From Longilinea sp964536805 (GTDB taxonomy: Bacteria; Chloroflexota; Anaerolineae; Anaerolineales; Anaerolineaceae): a DNA stretch of 64,000 nucleotides. This document shows, piece after piece, positions 42,121 to 50,303 of the stretch. A program made the translations under genes and the position numbers. Position 1 is the stretch's first letter, and every line of letters starts with the position of its first letter. The notes under the pieces are model-generated. The model was not told the DNA's origin. It made no database searches and worked only from the letters and a program-made list of their open reading frames with translations. The DNA is taken from NCBI GenBank assembly GCA_964536805.1, contig CAZHYQ010000001.1, positions 298,116 through 362,115 on the forward strand, in the 5' to 3' direction.

Positions 42121-43290
42121 TTAATTGTTCTTCTTGAAATAGACGTCAATAATCACTGCCAATACCAATACAAAACCTCGTAAAACATACTGCCAGGCGG
42201 GTGCCACATTCATCATTTGAAGCCCGGTGTTCAAGCTGGTCATGATCAACGCACCAACCATGGCGCCAAAAATTGTTCCGGAACCGCCTAATGTGGAGGT
42301 GCCGCCCAGCACGCAGCTGGCAATGGCGTCCAATTCATAACCGGAACCGGCAGCAATCGTCCCGTAGCCGACGTACGATGCCAGAACAACGCCTCCCAAG
42401 CCGCACAACAATCCCATCAAGACGAAAATCAAGAAGATTTGCTTTTTGATGTTGATGCCTGAAAGGCGGGCAGCTTCGCGGTTTCCGCCAATCGCGTAAG
42501 CATATCGGCCGAACCGTGTATTTGTGGAGACATAGGAAACGACAACCACTGTCAATGCCAAGAGAAGTACAGGAACCTGGACGCCGTTGTATTTATTGAC
42601 GATAAATACATACAAAAAGACAATAATGGAGAAAAATAAAGTTTTGAGCCCATCTTGAATAAGGGGTTTGTTGACAAACCCGTAGCGCGTTTTCGTGCGC
42701 CGGTCGTTATACATCAATACAAAAAGGAGGATCACCACCAGTATGCCCAATAGCCAACCCGCATCCTTTGGCAAATATCCCTGTGCAATCCAACTGAATC
42801 CCGGTTGGTTGGCAGCAATGGTTTTCCCAGATGTTACAAGCAAGATGCCGCCGTTTAAAATGAATTGGCCGCCCAATGTCACAATGAAGGCGGGTACGCG
42901 CAAATAGGCTATGATATAGGCTTGAAAGATGCCAAACAAGGAGCCAACGATCAGGCCTACCACCACAGAAAGTGCAGCGGCCAATATTGGCTGGTCTGGA
43001 ATGATCTTCACCCAAATATCGCGTTGGAATAGAGCGACCACCACCGAAACAAAACCGGCCAACTTACCCACTGAGAGGTCGATGCCCCCAGTCACCATCA
43101 CCAAAACCATACCAGCCGCCAATAAAGAAGTGACCGTCATTTGCCGAAAAAGGTTTGAAATGTTCTGAGGCGATAGGTAACCGCCTTTGGTGACGATGGC
43201 AAAAATCCCCCAGATGACGATTAATAAAATGATGATGATGTAGGTCTGGATATTTTTGCGAAATCGCTGACTCAACGCCGTTAGATCCAT
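42121..43290 (-). CDS. xylH: Xylose-type ABC transporter permease
   Basis: The 389-residue membrane protein has about ten helices and the BPD_transp_2 pattern of ribose/xylose permeases: LFRQMTVTSLLAAGMVLVMVTGGIDLSVGKLAGF, VPAFIVTLGGQFILNG, YAIGGNREAARLSGINIKK (EAA-like coupling loop) and AIASCVLGGTSTLGGSGTIFGAMVGALIM. It is 30 nt behind xylG. It forms the transmembrane channel of the importer. Confidence 0.93.
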   Translation of the reverse strand: MDLTALSQRFRKNIQTYIIIILLIVIWGIFAIVTKGGYLSPQNISNLFRQMTVTSLLAAGMVLVMVTGGIDLSVGKLAGFVSVVVALFQRDIWVKIIPDQPILAAALSVVVGLIVGSLFGIFQAYIIAYLRVPAFIVTLGGQFILNGGILLVTSGKTIAANQPGFSWIAQGYLPKDAGWLLGILVVILLFVLMYNDRRTKTRYGFVNKPLIQDGLKTLFFSIIVFLYVFIVNKYNGVQVPVLLLALTVVVVSYVSTNTRFGRYAYAIGGNREAARLSGINIKKQIFLIFVLMGLLCGLGGVVLASYVGYGTIAAGSGYELDAIASCVLGGTSTLGGSGTIFGAMVGALIMTSLNTGLQMMNVAPAWQYVLRGFVLVLAVIIDVYFKKNN

Positions 43291-43320
43291 GGATGCACCT
43301 CTTGAAGGATGAAATACCGG

Positions 43321-44856
43321 TTAGGCAATTCCCGTTGCCAATGTCATAATACGTTCCTGGGTTGCTTCAGAAATATCCAGCACGCCATTTGAACTGCCCT
43401 TGCACATCACCATGATGCGGTCGCTCATGCCAAGCACTTCCTGCAGGTCGCTCGAAATCATGATGATCGAAATGCCTCTATCAGCTAGTTCATTCATTAG
43501 TTTATAAATTTCATATTTTGCACCTACATCGACGCCGCGGGTCGGATCATCCATGATCAAGATTTTGGGGCCAGACATTAACCATTTGGCGATAACCACT
43601 TTTTGTTGATTTCCACCAGAAAGCGATTCGGCAGGAATGAACAAGTTTGGCGCCTTAATGGCCAGATCTTTGGCGAATTTTAGACTCTCGGCCAGCTCCT
43701 GATCTTGATTCACGCGCATAAAGGATGAAAAGCGGTCGAGATTCGGCAGAGAAATGTTACGCAAAATGGATTGAATCAGCACCAAACCGTGGCGCTTGCG
43801 ATCTTCCGGTACCAGGCTGATGCCATCTTCCATTGCATCGTGGCCGCTCTTGATGGTAATCTCCCGCCCATTCAGTTTCATTGTGCCGTGACTGATTTTT
43901 CCATATTCACCAAAAATGGTCATCACCAGTTCGGTCCGTCCTGAGCCCATCAACCCAGCGATGCCAAAAATTTCTCCCTGCCGTAAATCGAATGAAACCC
44001 CTTTGATCACTTCCCGTCCAGAATCAGGATCAACTGCCCGTAAATCGTTGACCTCAAATATCTTATCGCCTGGTTTGCGGTTTCCTTTTGGCGGAAACCT
44101 TTCCTTCATTTCACGGCCAACCATGTATTGGACCAGTTTCTCAGAGGTAAGTTGGCCAATTTCCTGCGTTGTCACCACTTTGCCATCCCGTAAAACAGTT
44201 ACATTATCGGCTATACGAAAAAACTCTTCGATTTTGTGGGTGATATAGATACAGGTAACGCCATTTTCTTTTAATGTACCGAGGATTTCCATCAGCTGGG
44301 TTACCTCTGCCTCAGATAACGCGCTGGTCGGCTCGTCCAGGATGAGTACCTTGGCATTCTCCGAGAGTGCTTTGGCGATTTCCGTCATTTGCATTTTTCC
44401 CACGCCCAGGTTATTTACAACATCCTGAGGGTGGATATTCATCTTGTATTTATCAAGAATTTTTTGAGTTTCGGAATAAACCTGGTCCCATGTGATTGAT
44501 CCTCTTTCGACCGGTTCTCTTCCCAGAAAAATATTCTCACCCACCGTCATGCCAGGCACCAGGGTCAGTTCCTGGTAAACAATTGCGATCCCCTCCTGCG
44601 CTGCCTGATGGATGGCGCTTCCTTCAAGTTTCAACTCCCGTCCGTCGTAAATGATCTTTCCATCATAATCGCCAGAAGGATAAACGCCTGAAAGAATCTT
44701 CATTAAGGTTGACTTGCCCGCGCCGTTTTCTCCACACAGGCCGTGGATTTCTCCGCGCCGGACCTGAAAACTGACATCATCCAGCGCAACAATACCGGGA
44801 AATGTTTTCGTAACGTGTTGAAAGTCAAGAATAATGCTCTCATCCATCGGCGGCAC
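43321..44856 (-). CDS. xylG: Xylose-type ABC transporter ATPase, double cassette
   Basis: The 511-residue protein has two ABC cassettes. The N-terminal one has Walker A GENGAGKST, signature LGVGKMQMTEIAKAL and Walker B KVLILDEPTSAL; the C-terminal one has a degenerate Walker A (GLMGSGRTE), LSGGNQQKVVIAKWL and ILIMDDPTRGVDVGAK. This is the usual sugar importer (XylG/RbsA/MglA) layout. It sits between xylF and xylH. Confidence 0.94.
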   Translation of the reverse strand: MPPMDESIILDFQHVTKTFPGIVALDDVSFQVRRGEIHGLCGENGAGKSTLMKILSGVYPSGDYDGKIIYDGRELKLEGSAIHQAAQEGIAIVYQELTLVPGMTVGENIFLGREPVERGSITWDQVYSETQKILDKYKMNIHPQDVVNNLGVGKMQMTEIAKALSENAKVLILDEPTSALSEAEVTQLMEILGTLKENGVTCIYITHKIEEFFRIADNVTVLRDGKVVTTQEIGQLTSEKLVQYMVGREMKERFPPKGNRKPGDKIFEVNDLRAVDPDSGREVIKGVSFDLRQGEIFGIAGLMGSGRTELVMTIFGEYGKISHGTMKLNGREITIKSGHDAMEDGISLVPEDRKRHGLVLIQSILRNISLPNLDRFSSFMRVNQDQELAESLKFAKDLAIKAPNLFIPAESLSGGNQQKVVIAKWLMSGPKILIMDDPTRGVDVGAKYEIYKLMNELADRGISIIMISSDLQEVLGMSDRIMVMCKGSSNGVLDISEATQERIMTLATGIA

Positions 44857-44952
44857 CTGTTTTTTGTTGAATCAGATAAAGGGGGATAAAACGATCATTA
44901 CCAATATTATTCCATTTCCATTCTTTGTCTACTTAACTTTCAACTTGGTTTT

Positions 44953-44988
44953 CTTCCGCGCCTGACCAATTACCATCAGGCGCGGAAG
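44953..44988. other. Stable hairpin between xylF and xylG
   Basis: A perfect 13-bp stem CTTCCGCGCCTGA/TCAGGCGCGGAAG with a 10-nt loop and no T-tract on either strand. It probably protects the upstream xylF part of the mRNA from 3' exonucleases, giving more binding protein than membrane components (inference from similar sugar operons). Confidence 0.7.
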
Positions 44989-45018
44989 ATCGCTACCAAG
45001 TCAAAAAGTTATCAGGAT

Positions 45019-47193
45019 CTAGGGTTTGGGCGGGCGTTGGGCCTCTGGAATATCGCGGTAAACGGCATCGTAGCTCTGGAAGCCGCTCTTCACGATTTCT
45101 TCATAGACATTGTCCTTGGTGACCTGAACCACCTTCAGGAACACTGCCTGGATGTCGCCTTCCAAATCCTGCCCGGTCAGCACCTTCAGCGAGAAGGGCT
45201 GCACGCCGGAGATGGGCTGACCCTTGATCAGGGCGTCCATCATTTCCACAGCCTTCGGAGCCAGCAGGCGGATATCCTTGTAGACCGTCACGGTCTGCTC
45301 GCCCTTCACGATGCTGTTGCAGCCGTCTGCCGTGGCATCCTGTCCCGAGATCGGAACTTTGCCAGCCAGACCCTGCGCCTTGAGCGCTTGCAGTTCGCCC
45401 AATGCAGTGCCGTCATTCGAGGCAACCACTGCGTCGATCTTGTTGCCCTGTGCCGTCAGAATGTTTTCCATCATCTTGAGCGCATTGGCAGCATCCCAGT
45501 TATCAACCCACTGGTCGGCAACGATCTTGACTACGCCGGAGTCGATGTAGGGTTGGATCACTTCCATCTGGCCCTGGCGAACCAGCACGGCATTGTTGTC
45601 GGTCGGCGAACCGCCCGAGAGCACTACCTTGGCAGGATTGTCTTTAGTCCAGGTGGTCGATCCCGGCAGCCCAAGCGCCGTCATGACGCCCAAAGCTTCC
45701 TGCCGGCCAACTTCAACATTGTCGAATGACAAATAGGCTGAGATGCTCTTGGTCTTGATCAGCCGGTCATAGGCAATCACCTTTACGCCGGCAGCCACGG
45801 CCTTATCAACCGCGGTGCTGGCAGCTTCGCCGTCTTCAGCGATGATGATCAAACCTTTGGCGCCCTGTGCGACCATGTTGTCGATCTGGTCGTTCTGCAG
45901 TTTCACGTCGTGATTGGCTTCCTGCACCAGCACATCGTAGCCCTTCTCCTCAAGCAGTTTCTTGAGAAGGTCGGCTTCGGGTTTCCAGCGTTCAGTGGCG
46001 AAGTCGGAGAATGACAGACCGATCTTAATCTTTTCGGTTGTGGCAGGCGGCTGGGTTGCGACCGCTGCCTCGCCAGGTTTGGGTGGCCGTTGGTCTGCGG
46101 GGATATCGCGGTAAACGGCATCGTAGCTCTGGAAGCCGCTCTTCACGATTTCTTCATAGACATTGTCCTTGGTGACCTGAACCACCTTCAGGAACACTGC
46201 CTGGATGTCGCCTTCCAAATCCTGCCCGGTCAGCACCTTCAGCGAGAAGGGCTGCACGCCGGAGATGGGCTGACCCTTGATCAGGGCGTCCATCATTTCC
46301 ACAGCCTTCGGAGCCAGCAGGCGGATATCCTTGTAGACCGTCACGGTCTGCTCGCCCTTCACGATGCTGTTGCAGCCGTCTGCCGTGGCATCCTGTCCCG
46401 AGATCGGAACTTTGCCAGCCAGACCCTGCGCCTTGAGCGCTTGCAGTTCGCCCAATGCAGTGCCGTCATTCGAGGCAACCACTGCGTCGATCTTGTTGCC
46501 CTGTGCCGTCAGAATGTTTTCCATCATCTTGAGCGCATTGGCAGCATCCCAGTTATCAACCCACTGGTCGGCAACGATCTTGACTACGCCGGAGTCGATG
46601 TAGGGTTGGATCACTTCCATCTGGCCCTGGCGAACCAGCACGGCATTGTTGTCGGTCGGCGAACCGCCCGAGAGCACTACCTTGGCAGGATTGTCTTTAG
46701 TCCAGGTGGTCGATCCCGGCAGCCCAAGCGCCGTCATGACGCCCAAAGCTTCCTGCCGGCCAACTTCAACATTGTCGAATGACAAATAGGCTGAGATGCT
46801 CTTGGTCTTGATCAGCCGGTCATAGGCAATCACCTTTACGCCGGCAGCAGCAGCCTTATCAACTGAGGTTACAACGGCAGCGCCGTCTTCAGCGATGACA
46901 ATCAAGCCTTTGACGCCCTGTGCGACCATGTTGTCGATCTGGTCATTCTGCAGTTTGACGTCGTGGTTGGCTTCCTGCACCAGCACATCGTAGCCCTTTT
47001 CATTAAGCAGCTTGGTGAGCAGGTCAGCTTCTGGTTTCCAGCGTTCGGTGGCGAAGTCGGAGAATGACAGGCCAATTTTTACTTTTTCAGGTGCGGCTGT
47101 GGTTGCAGCAGCTGGAGCACAGGCGCCGAGGCTTGCGGCCAACATAGCGAGTACAACCACGAGATAAAGCAAGTGCAACGATTTGAATTTCAT
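45019..47193 (-). CDS. xylF: Xylose-binding lipoprotein with two tandem binding domains
   Basis: The 724-residue protein is twice the usual length. After a lipoprotein signal (lipobox ASLGAC, Cys25), residues ~36-385 form a complete type I periplasmic sugar-binding protein (KIGLSFSDFATERWKPEADLL, ISAYLSFDNVEVGRQEALG, QDATADGCNSIVKGEQTVTVYKD). Residues ~387-724 repeat it, with a period of 351 residues. A short Ala/Pro/Thr linker joins the copies. No second signal or stop lies between them. The protein should be anchored outside the membrane and hand xylose to XylGH. Two domains per polypeptide may raise the capture rate. AAAGGAG precedes the start. Confidence 0.93.
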   Translation of the reverse strand: MKFKSLHLLYLVVVLAMLAASLGACAPAAATTAAPEKVKIGLSFSDFATERWKPEADLLTKLLNEKGYDVLVQEANHDVKLQNDQIDNMVAQGVKGLIVIAEDGAAVVTSVDKAAAAGVKVIAYDRLIKTKSISAYLSFDNVEVGRQEALGVMTALGLPGSTTWTKDNPAKVVLSGGSPTDNNAVLVRQGQMEVIQPYIDSGVVKIVADQWVDNWDAANALKMMENILTAQGNKIDAVVASNDGTALGELQALKAQGLAGKVPISGQDATADGCNSIVKGEQTVTVYKDIRLLAPKAVEMMDALIKGQPISGVQPFSLKVLTGQDLEGDIQAVFLKVVQVTKDNVYEEIVKSGFQSYDAVYRDIPADQRPPKPGEAAVATQPPATTEKIKIGLSFSDFATERWKPEADLLKKLLEEKGYDVLVQEANHDVKLQNDQIDNMVAQGAKGLIIIAEDGEAASTAVDKAVAAGVKVIAYDRLIKTKSISAYLSFDNVEVGRQEALGVMTALGLPGSTTWTKDNPAKVVLSGGSPTDNNAVLVRQGQMEVIQPYIDSGVVKIVADQWVDNWDAANALKMMENILTAQGNKIDAVVASNDGTALGELQALKAQGLAGKVPISGQDATADGCNSIVKGEQTVTVYKDIRLLAPKAVEMMDALIKGQPISGVQPFSLKVLTGQDLEGDIQAVFLKVVQVTKDNVYEEIVKSGFQSYDAVYRDIPEAQRPPKP
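45050..45795. repeat. xylF tandem duplication, copy B (identical block)
   Basis: These 746 bases look identical to 46103-46848, an offset of 1053 bp (351 codons, in frame). The block codes the C-terminal two-thirds of each binding domain. Beyond 45795, identity falls to roughly 84% by eye up to about 46047. Confidence 0.9.
46103..46848. repeat. xylF tandem duplication, copy A (identical block)
   Basis: Partner of 45050-45795. The adjoining segment 46849-47100 is the diverged N-lobe portion of the first domain. Confidence 0.9.
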
Positions 47194-47345
47194 TTTTTCT
47201 CACTCCTTTGGTGGAAACGGTTGGAAATCAATGGGTAACGCAGGGGATATTTCGTGGTTTCTGAAAAAGGGCTAATTCTATTTCTCCTCTCTTCATAAAA
47301 AAATAGCTGCCGTTGATAGTTCGACCCTTATTAAAGAACTACCCG

Positions 47346-48572
47346 TTACATGAGCGCAGGTTCTCGTAAAATCTCATCAAGAACCAGTGCGATTGCTCCC
47401 ATAACGCAGGCATCCGATCCATGCGCGGAAGGGATGATCCTTAAGTGATCCCGCCCAGGTGCAAGCGTATTGGTTGTAACCACCCGCTCAATATCTTCCA
47501 GTAGAAAAGAGCTGGCATTATTAAGTGAACCGCCCAGAACAATCACTTCGACATCAAAGAGATTCACCAGGTTGGCAATGCCAATGCCAAGATAAAATGC
47601 CACTTTCCCCAGCGCGTCTATGGCAGTCTGGTCGCCCTTTTTGGCGGCTTCCAGGACGTCGTCAAAAAGGATGTGTTTGTCGCCGCCTTTTACCACATCC
47701 TGTAATATGGATTTTGCCCCGAAAGCCAGAGAACGCTGAATGCGCTGTTCGACTGCGCGCGGCCCAACAAATGTTTCCCAACAGCCGCGTTTTCCGCAAC
47801 CGCATAATTCGCCGTTTACATCCAAGGTCATATGTCCGGCCTCGCCGGCATAGCCAGCCATGCCACGGAAGATCTTTCCTCCCATCACAATGCCACTGCC
47901 AAGACCAACGCCAGCGCTCAAATAGATAAAGTCGTTGACGTTTCGTACAGCCCCAAAATAATATTCACCCAGTGCAGCGGCATTGGCCTCATTTTCGACA
48001 TAAATCGGGCAGTCGAAGTGCCGCGCCAATAAATCCCTCACGGGGACTTCCGTCCAATGCAGATTTGGCGCCAAACGCAATAATCCGCTGGAGACGTCCA
48101 CCAATCCCGGCACACCAACCCCGACTCCCAGCAGGCGCGAATTCCGTTCTTGAATAAATTTCGATGCTTCCAAAGCCAGATCCACACAATCGGCCATTAT
48201 GACATCCTGGCCAATTTCTGGTTGCGAAAGTTTCTTGCAATGCCACAAGACATTCGCCGCGAAATCGGTGACCATTACCTCTATGTAATCAACATTGATT
48301 TCGATGCCAAGGGCGCAGCCCCCTTCAGGATTTAACTCCAATAAGATGCCAGGGCGGCCTGTGCCAGATTGGGTGAGCTCGGTTTCACGGATCAAATTCT
48401 CCTGGATGAGCTCGCCAATGATATTGGACACCGTGCTTGGGTTCAAACCGGTCTCTTTTGCCAGTTTTGCGCGCGATAAGGTCTTGTGCGTGCGAAACAC
48501 CTCCAGGATAATGGCACGGTTCTTTCGCCTGACCCAGGCCTGGTCTGCTGTGACGTTTTTTGCAGGGAGCAT
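47346..48572 (-). CDS. xylR: ROK-family repressor, XylR-type
   Basis: The start is taken as ATG 48572 (408 residues); a TTG at 48584 is in frame. Residues ~15-80 are a MarR-like winged helix (NRAIILEVFRTHKTLSRAKLAKETGLNPSTVSNIIGELIQENLIRE). The ROK domain follows, with LGVGVGVPGLVD, the sugar-binding ENEANAAALGEYYFG and the zinc motif GELCGCGKRGCWE. XylR proteins release their operator on binding xylose. The adjacent xyl genes and the palindrome upstream support this identity. Confidence 0.88.
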   Translation of the reverse strand: MLPAKNVTADQAWVRRKNRAIILEVFRTHKTLSRAKLAKETGLNPSTVSNIIGELIQENLIRETELTQSGTGRPGILLELNPEGGCALGIEINVDYIEVMVTDFAANVLWHCKKLSQPEIGQDVIMADCVDLALEASKFIQERNSRLLGVGVGVPGLVDVSSGLLRLAPNLHWTEVPVRDLLARHFDCPIYVENEANAAALGEYYFGAVRNVNDFIYLSAGVGLGSGIVMGGKIFRGMAGYAGEAGHMTLDVNGELCGCGKRGCWETFVGPRAVEQRIQRSLAFGAKSILQDVVKGGDKHILFDDVLEAAKKGDQTAIDALGKVAFYLGIGIANLVNLFDVEVIVLGGSLNNASSFLLEDIERVVTTNTLAPGRDHLRIIPSAHGSDACVMGAIALVLDEILREPALM

Positions 48573-48595
48573 ATAAAATTCCAAAAAACACGAGG

Positions 48596-48626
48596 GAGTT
48601 AGTTTATTGGTGCAATAAACTAACTC
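48596..48626. promoter_or_regulatory. Candidate XylR operator
   Basis: A perfect inverted repeat: GAGTTAGTTTATTG, GTG, CAATAAACTAACTC. It closely resembles known ROK/XylR operators built on TTAGTTTG...CAAACTAA. It lies 24 bp before the xylR start, consistent with autorepression. Confidence 0.8.
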
Positions 48627-48757
48627 AATTGTATATACATTTAGTAGAAATACAAGTATTAATTTTCAAATTCTGTCCATTCGTATCTTAATAAATGGAC
48701 AGCCCGCTCCTTGGTGGTAGGATCGGGCTGTGTGCAAAATTACTGGATCATAAACTG

Positions 48758-49690
48758 TTAAAACCAGTCACGTTTCATAAAAATAAAGGTTACCAGCGCA
48801 CCCAACCCCACAGAAATGGCGATCACAAAGAGGTAGGAATAGTTCGAGTTGCTAAAAGGCAAATTCATATTCATACCAAAAAAGCTGGTGATGATGGTCG
48901 GAATGCTCATAACAATGGTTACTGAGGCCAGGAACTTCATGACAACATTCAGATTATTGGAAATGATGGAGGCAAACGCATCCATCATTGAACTTAAGAT
49001 GTTATTGGAGATGTTGACCATTTCAATAGCTTGCTGGTTCTCTGTGATGACATCCTCCAATAAATCCTCATCATCTGGGTACATTTTAAACAACTGGGCA
49101 CGGTGCAGCCGTTCAAAAACCAGTTCGTTGGATTTCAGCGCAGTGGTGAAGTAGACCAGACTTTTCTGAAACTTCAAAAGGTCCAGCACTTCTTTATTCC
49201 GCATGGCCGATTGGGTTTTATCTTCCAGCAAATCCACTGTGCGGTTGATGTCGCGCAGATAAGCCAGGTATTTGTTGGCAGTAGCAATCATCACTTTCAG
49301 AATGAAGCGGTTTCGTTTACCGGTGGATAAACCTCTCACCCGACCAGACTCAAATTCCTCGATGATTTCATGGGAATGGCGGCACACCGTTACCAGGACT
49401 TTGTCCGTAATAACAAAACCCAACGGGATCGTGATATAGGGGACATCTACGGATGGCCCCAGGTATTTAGGTACCTTAATTACAATCAAGATTTTCCCGT
49501 CATCTTCCCGTTCTGTACGCGGCCGTTCATCCACATCCAGGGGATAGGTGATGAAATCCTGAGGAATTCCCAGATCGGTCACTTGTGCAATTTCCTGCGG
49601 TGTGGGGTCAACCAAATTGATCCAGCAACCGTCGATAATTTCCGGAATCGATTCCAATCCTTTTTCTGTACTTTTATAAATCGAAATCAT
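48758..49690 (-). CDS. corA: CorA-family magnesium transporter
   Basis: The 310-residue protein has the long cytoplasmic alpha/beta and coiled-coil domain (residues ~1-245), then two C-terminal helices with the signature FFGMNMNLPF (GMN) between them and a positively charged end (FMKRDWF). CorA forms pentameric Mg2+ channels gated by cytosolic Mg2+. It is divergent from the MgtE_N/Nramp magnesium locus, which supports a shared role. Confidence 0.93.
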   Translation of the reverse strand: MISIYKSTEKGLESIPEIIDGCWINLVDPTPQEIAQVTDLGIPQDFITYPLDVDERPRTEREDDGKILIVIKVPKYLGPSVDVPYITIPLGFVITDKVLVTVCRHSHEIIEEFESGRVRGLSTGKRNRFILKVMIATANKYLAYLRDINRTVDLLEDKTQSAMRNKEVLDLLKFQKSLVYFTTALKSNELVFERLHRAQLFKMYPDDEDLLEDVITENQQAIEMVNISNNILSSMMDAFASIISNNLNVVMKFLASVTIVMSIPTIITSFFGMNMNLPFSNSNYSYLFVIAISVGLGALVTFIFMKRDWF

Positions 49691-49845
49691 GCCTCACCTC
49701 TTCACGGAAATCAGATCTTTCAAGCTTTTCCACCAGCTTATATCAATGGAGGCTCAGTCAAGCTGAAACAAGACCTGTCAAGTCATTTTAACGTTAATCC
49801 AATTTATTGCCAATTAACGAACCCGCAAGCTGGCTGATCAACCTA

Positions 49846-49874
49846 TTGACACCCCGAACCTAAAAAGATAGAAT
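49846..49874 (+). promoter_or_regulatory. Sigma-70-type promoter of the mgtE-like/Nramp locus
   Basis: TTGACA (49846-49851), 17-nt spacer, TAGAAT (49869-49874). The predicted transcript start near 49881 leaves a leader of about 420 nt before the gene at 50304. Confidence 0.75.
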
Positions 49875-50004
49875 GCAAACGTACAATCCAGATTAGGTTG
49901 TTTTCCATCATTTCCGAGAACAGTATCTTGTTTTCAGGAATGAGAAACGGAAATTGATTTGAGTATGGATTAGAAAAATTTAGAAACTGAGAGGAGGTGA
50001 TCGC

Positions 50005-50133
50005 GTGTCCGCGGACGATAATTCGGGCTATGACTTACTCGAGCCAGATATACAGGATCGACCGAAATCGATAAAAAATATGGATACGTGTGAGAACCTC
50101 CTGTTTGTCCCAGATCATGGGGCTTGTAAATAA
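50005..50133 (+). CDS. 42-residue leader ORF rich in Asp, Glu and Pro
   Basis: A GTG at 50005 lies 7 nt behind GGAGG (in GAGGAGGTGATC), one of the best ribosome binding sites in the window. The frame runs 42 codons to TAA. The product starts MSADDNSGYDLLEPDIQDRP and continues to HGACK; eight of the first 19 residues are Asp, Glu or Pro. It resembles no protein I know. ACCTCCT at 50096-50102, inside this ORF, is complementary to its own AGGAGGT at 49992-49998. Acidic and Pro-rich leader peptides ahead of Mg2+ transporters (MgtL in Salmonella, EPDP motif) control them by ribosome destabilisation at low Mg2+; I infer a similar role. Confidence 0.6.
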   Translation: MSADDNSGYDLLEPDIQDRPKSIKNMDTCENLLFVPDHGACK

Positions 50134-50303
50134 TCTCACCTAAAAGTATCCCGGCTCGCTGTAAACCATCTGCCTGATTGGTCTTGGATTGGATGCGAAT
50201 CCAATCAAATGTCGTTCATTGTTAAATCCTCGTAAAACAGTGGTTAACAATGTTGGCGCTCACTGCCGCTCCAGGCGCTTAGAGCGTGTCAGGAGGTACT
50301 CCT
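50134..50303 (+). promoter_or_regulatory. Structured leader between the small ORF and the mgtE-like gene
   Basis: Three hairpins are visible: GATTGGAT-GCGA-ATCCAATC (50187-50206), ATTGTTAA/TTAACAAT (50218-50225 with 50244-50251), and AGGAG-GTA-CTCCT (50291-50303), which sequesters the ribosome binding site of the next gene directly before its ATG. No M-box core was found. Confidence 0.55.

Noticed and set aside
46090..46782. Two identical 230-codon forward-strand ORFs (also at 45037-45729)
   Set aside because: They lie antisense to the duplicated xylF and are duplicated only because xylF is.
49881..50303. M-box or yybP-ykoY riboswitch before the mgtE-like gene
   Set aside because: I could not find the conserved core sequences of either class; the leader ORF explains part of the space better.
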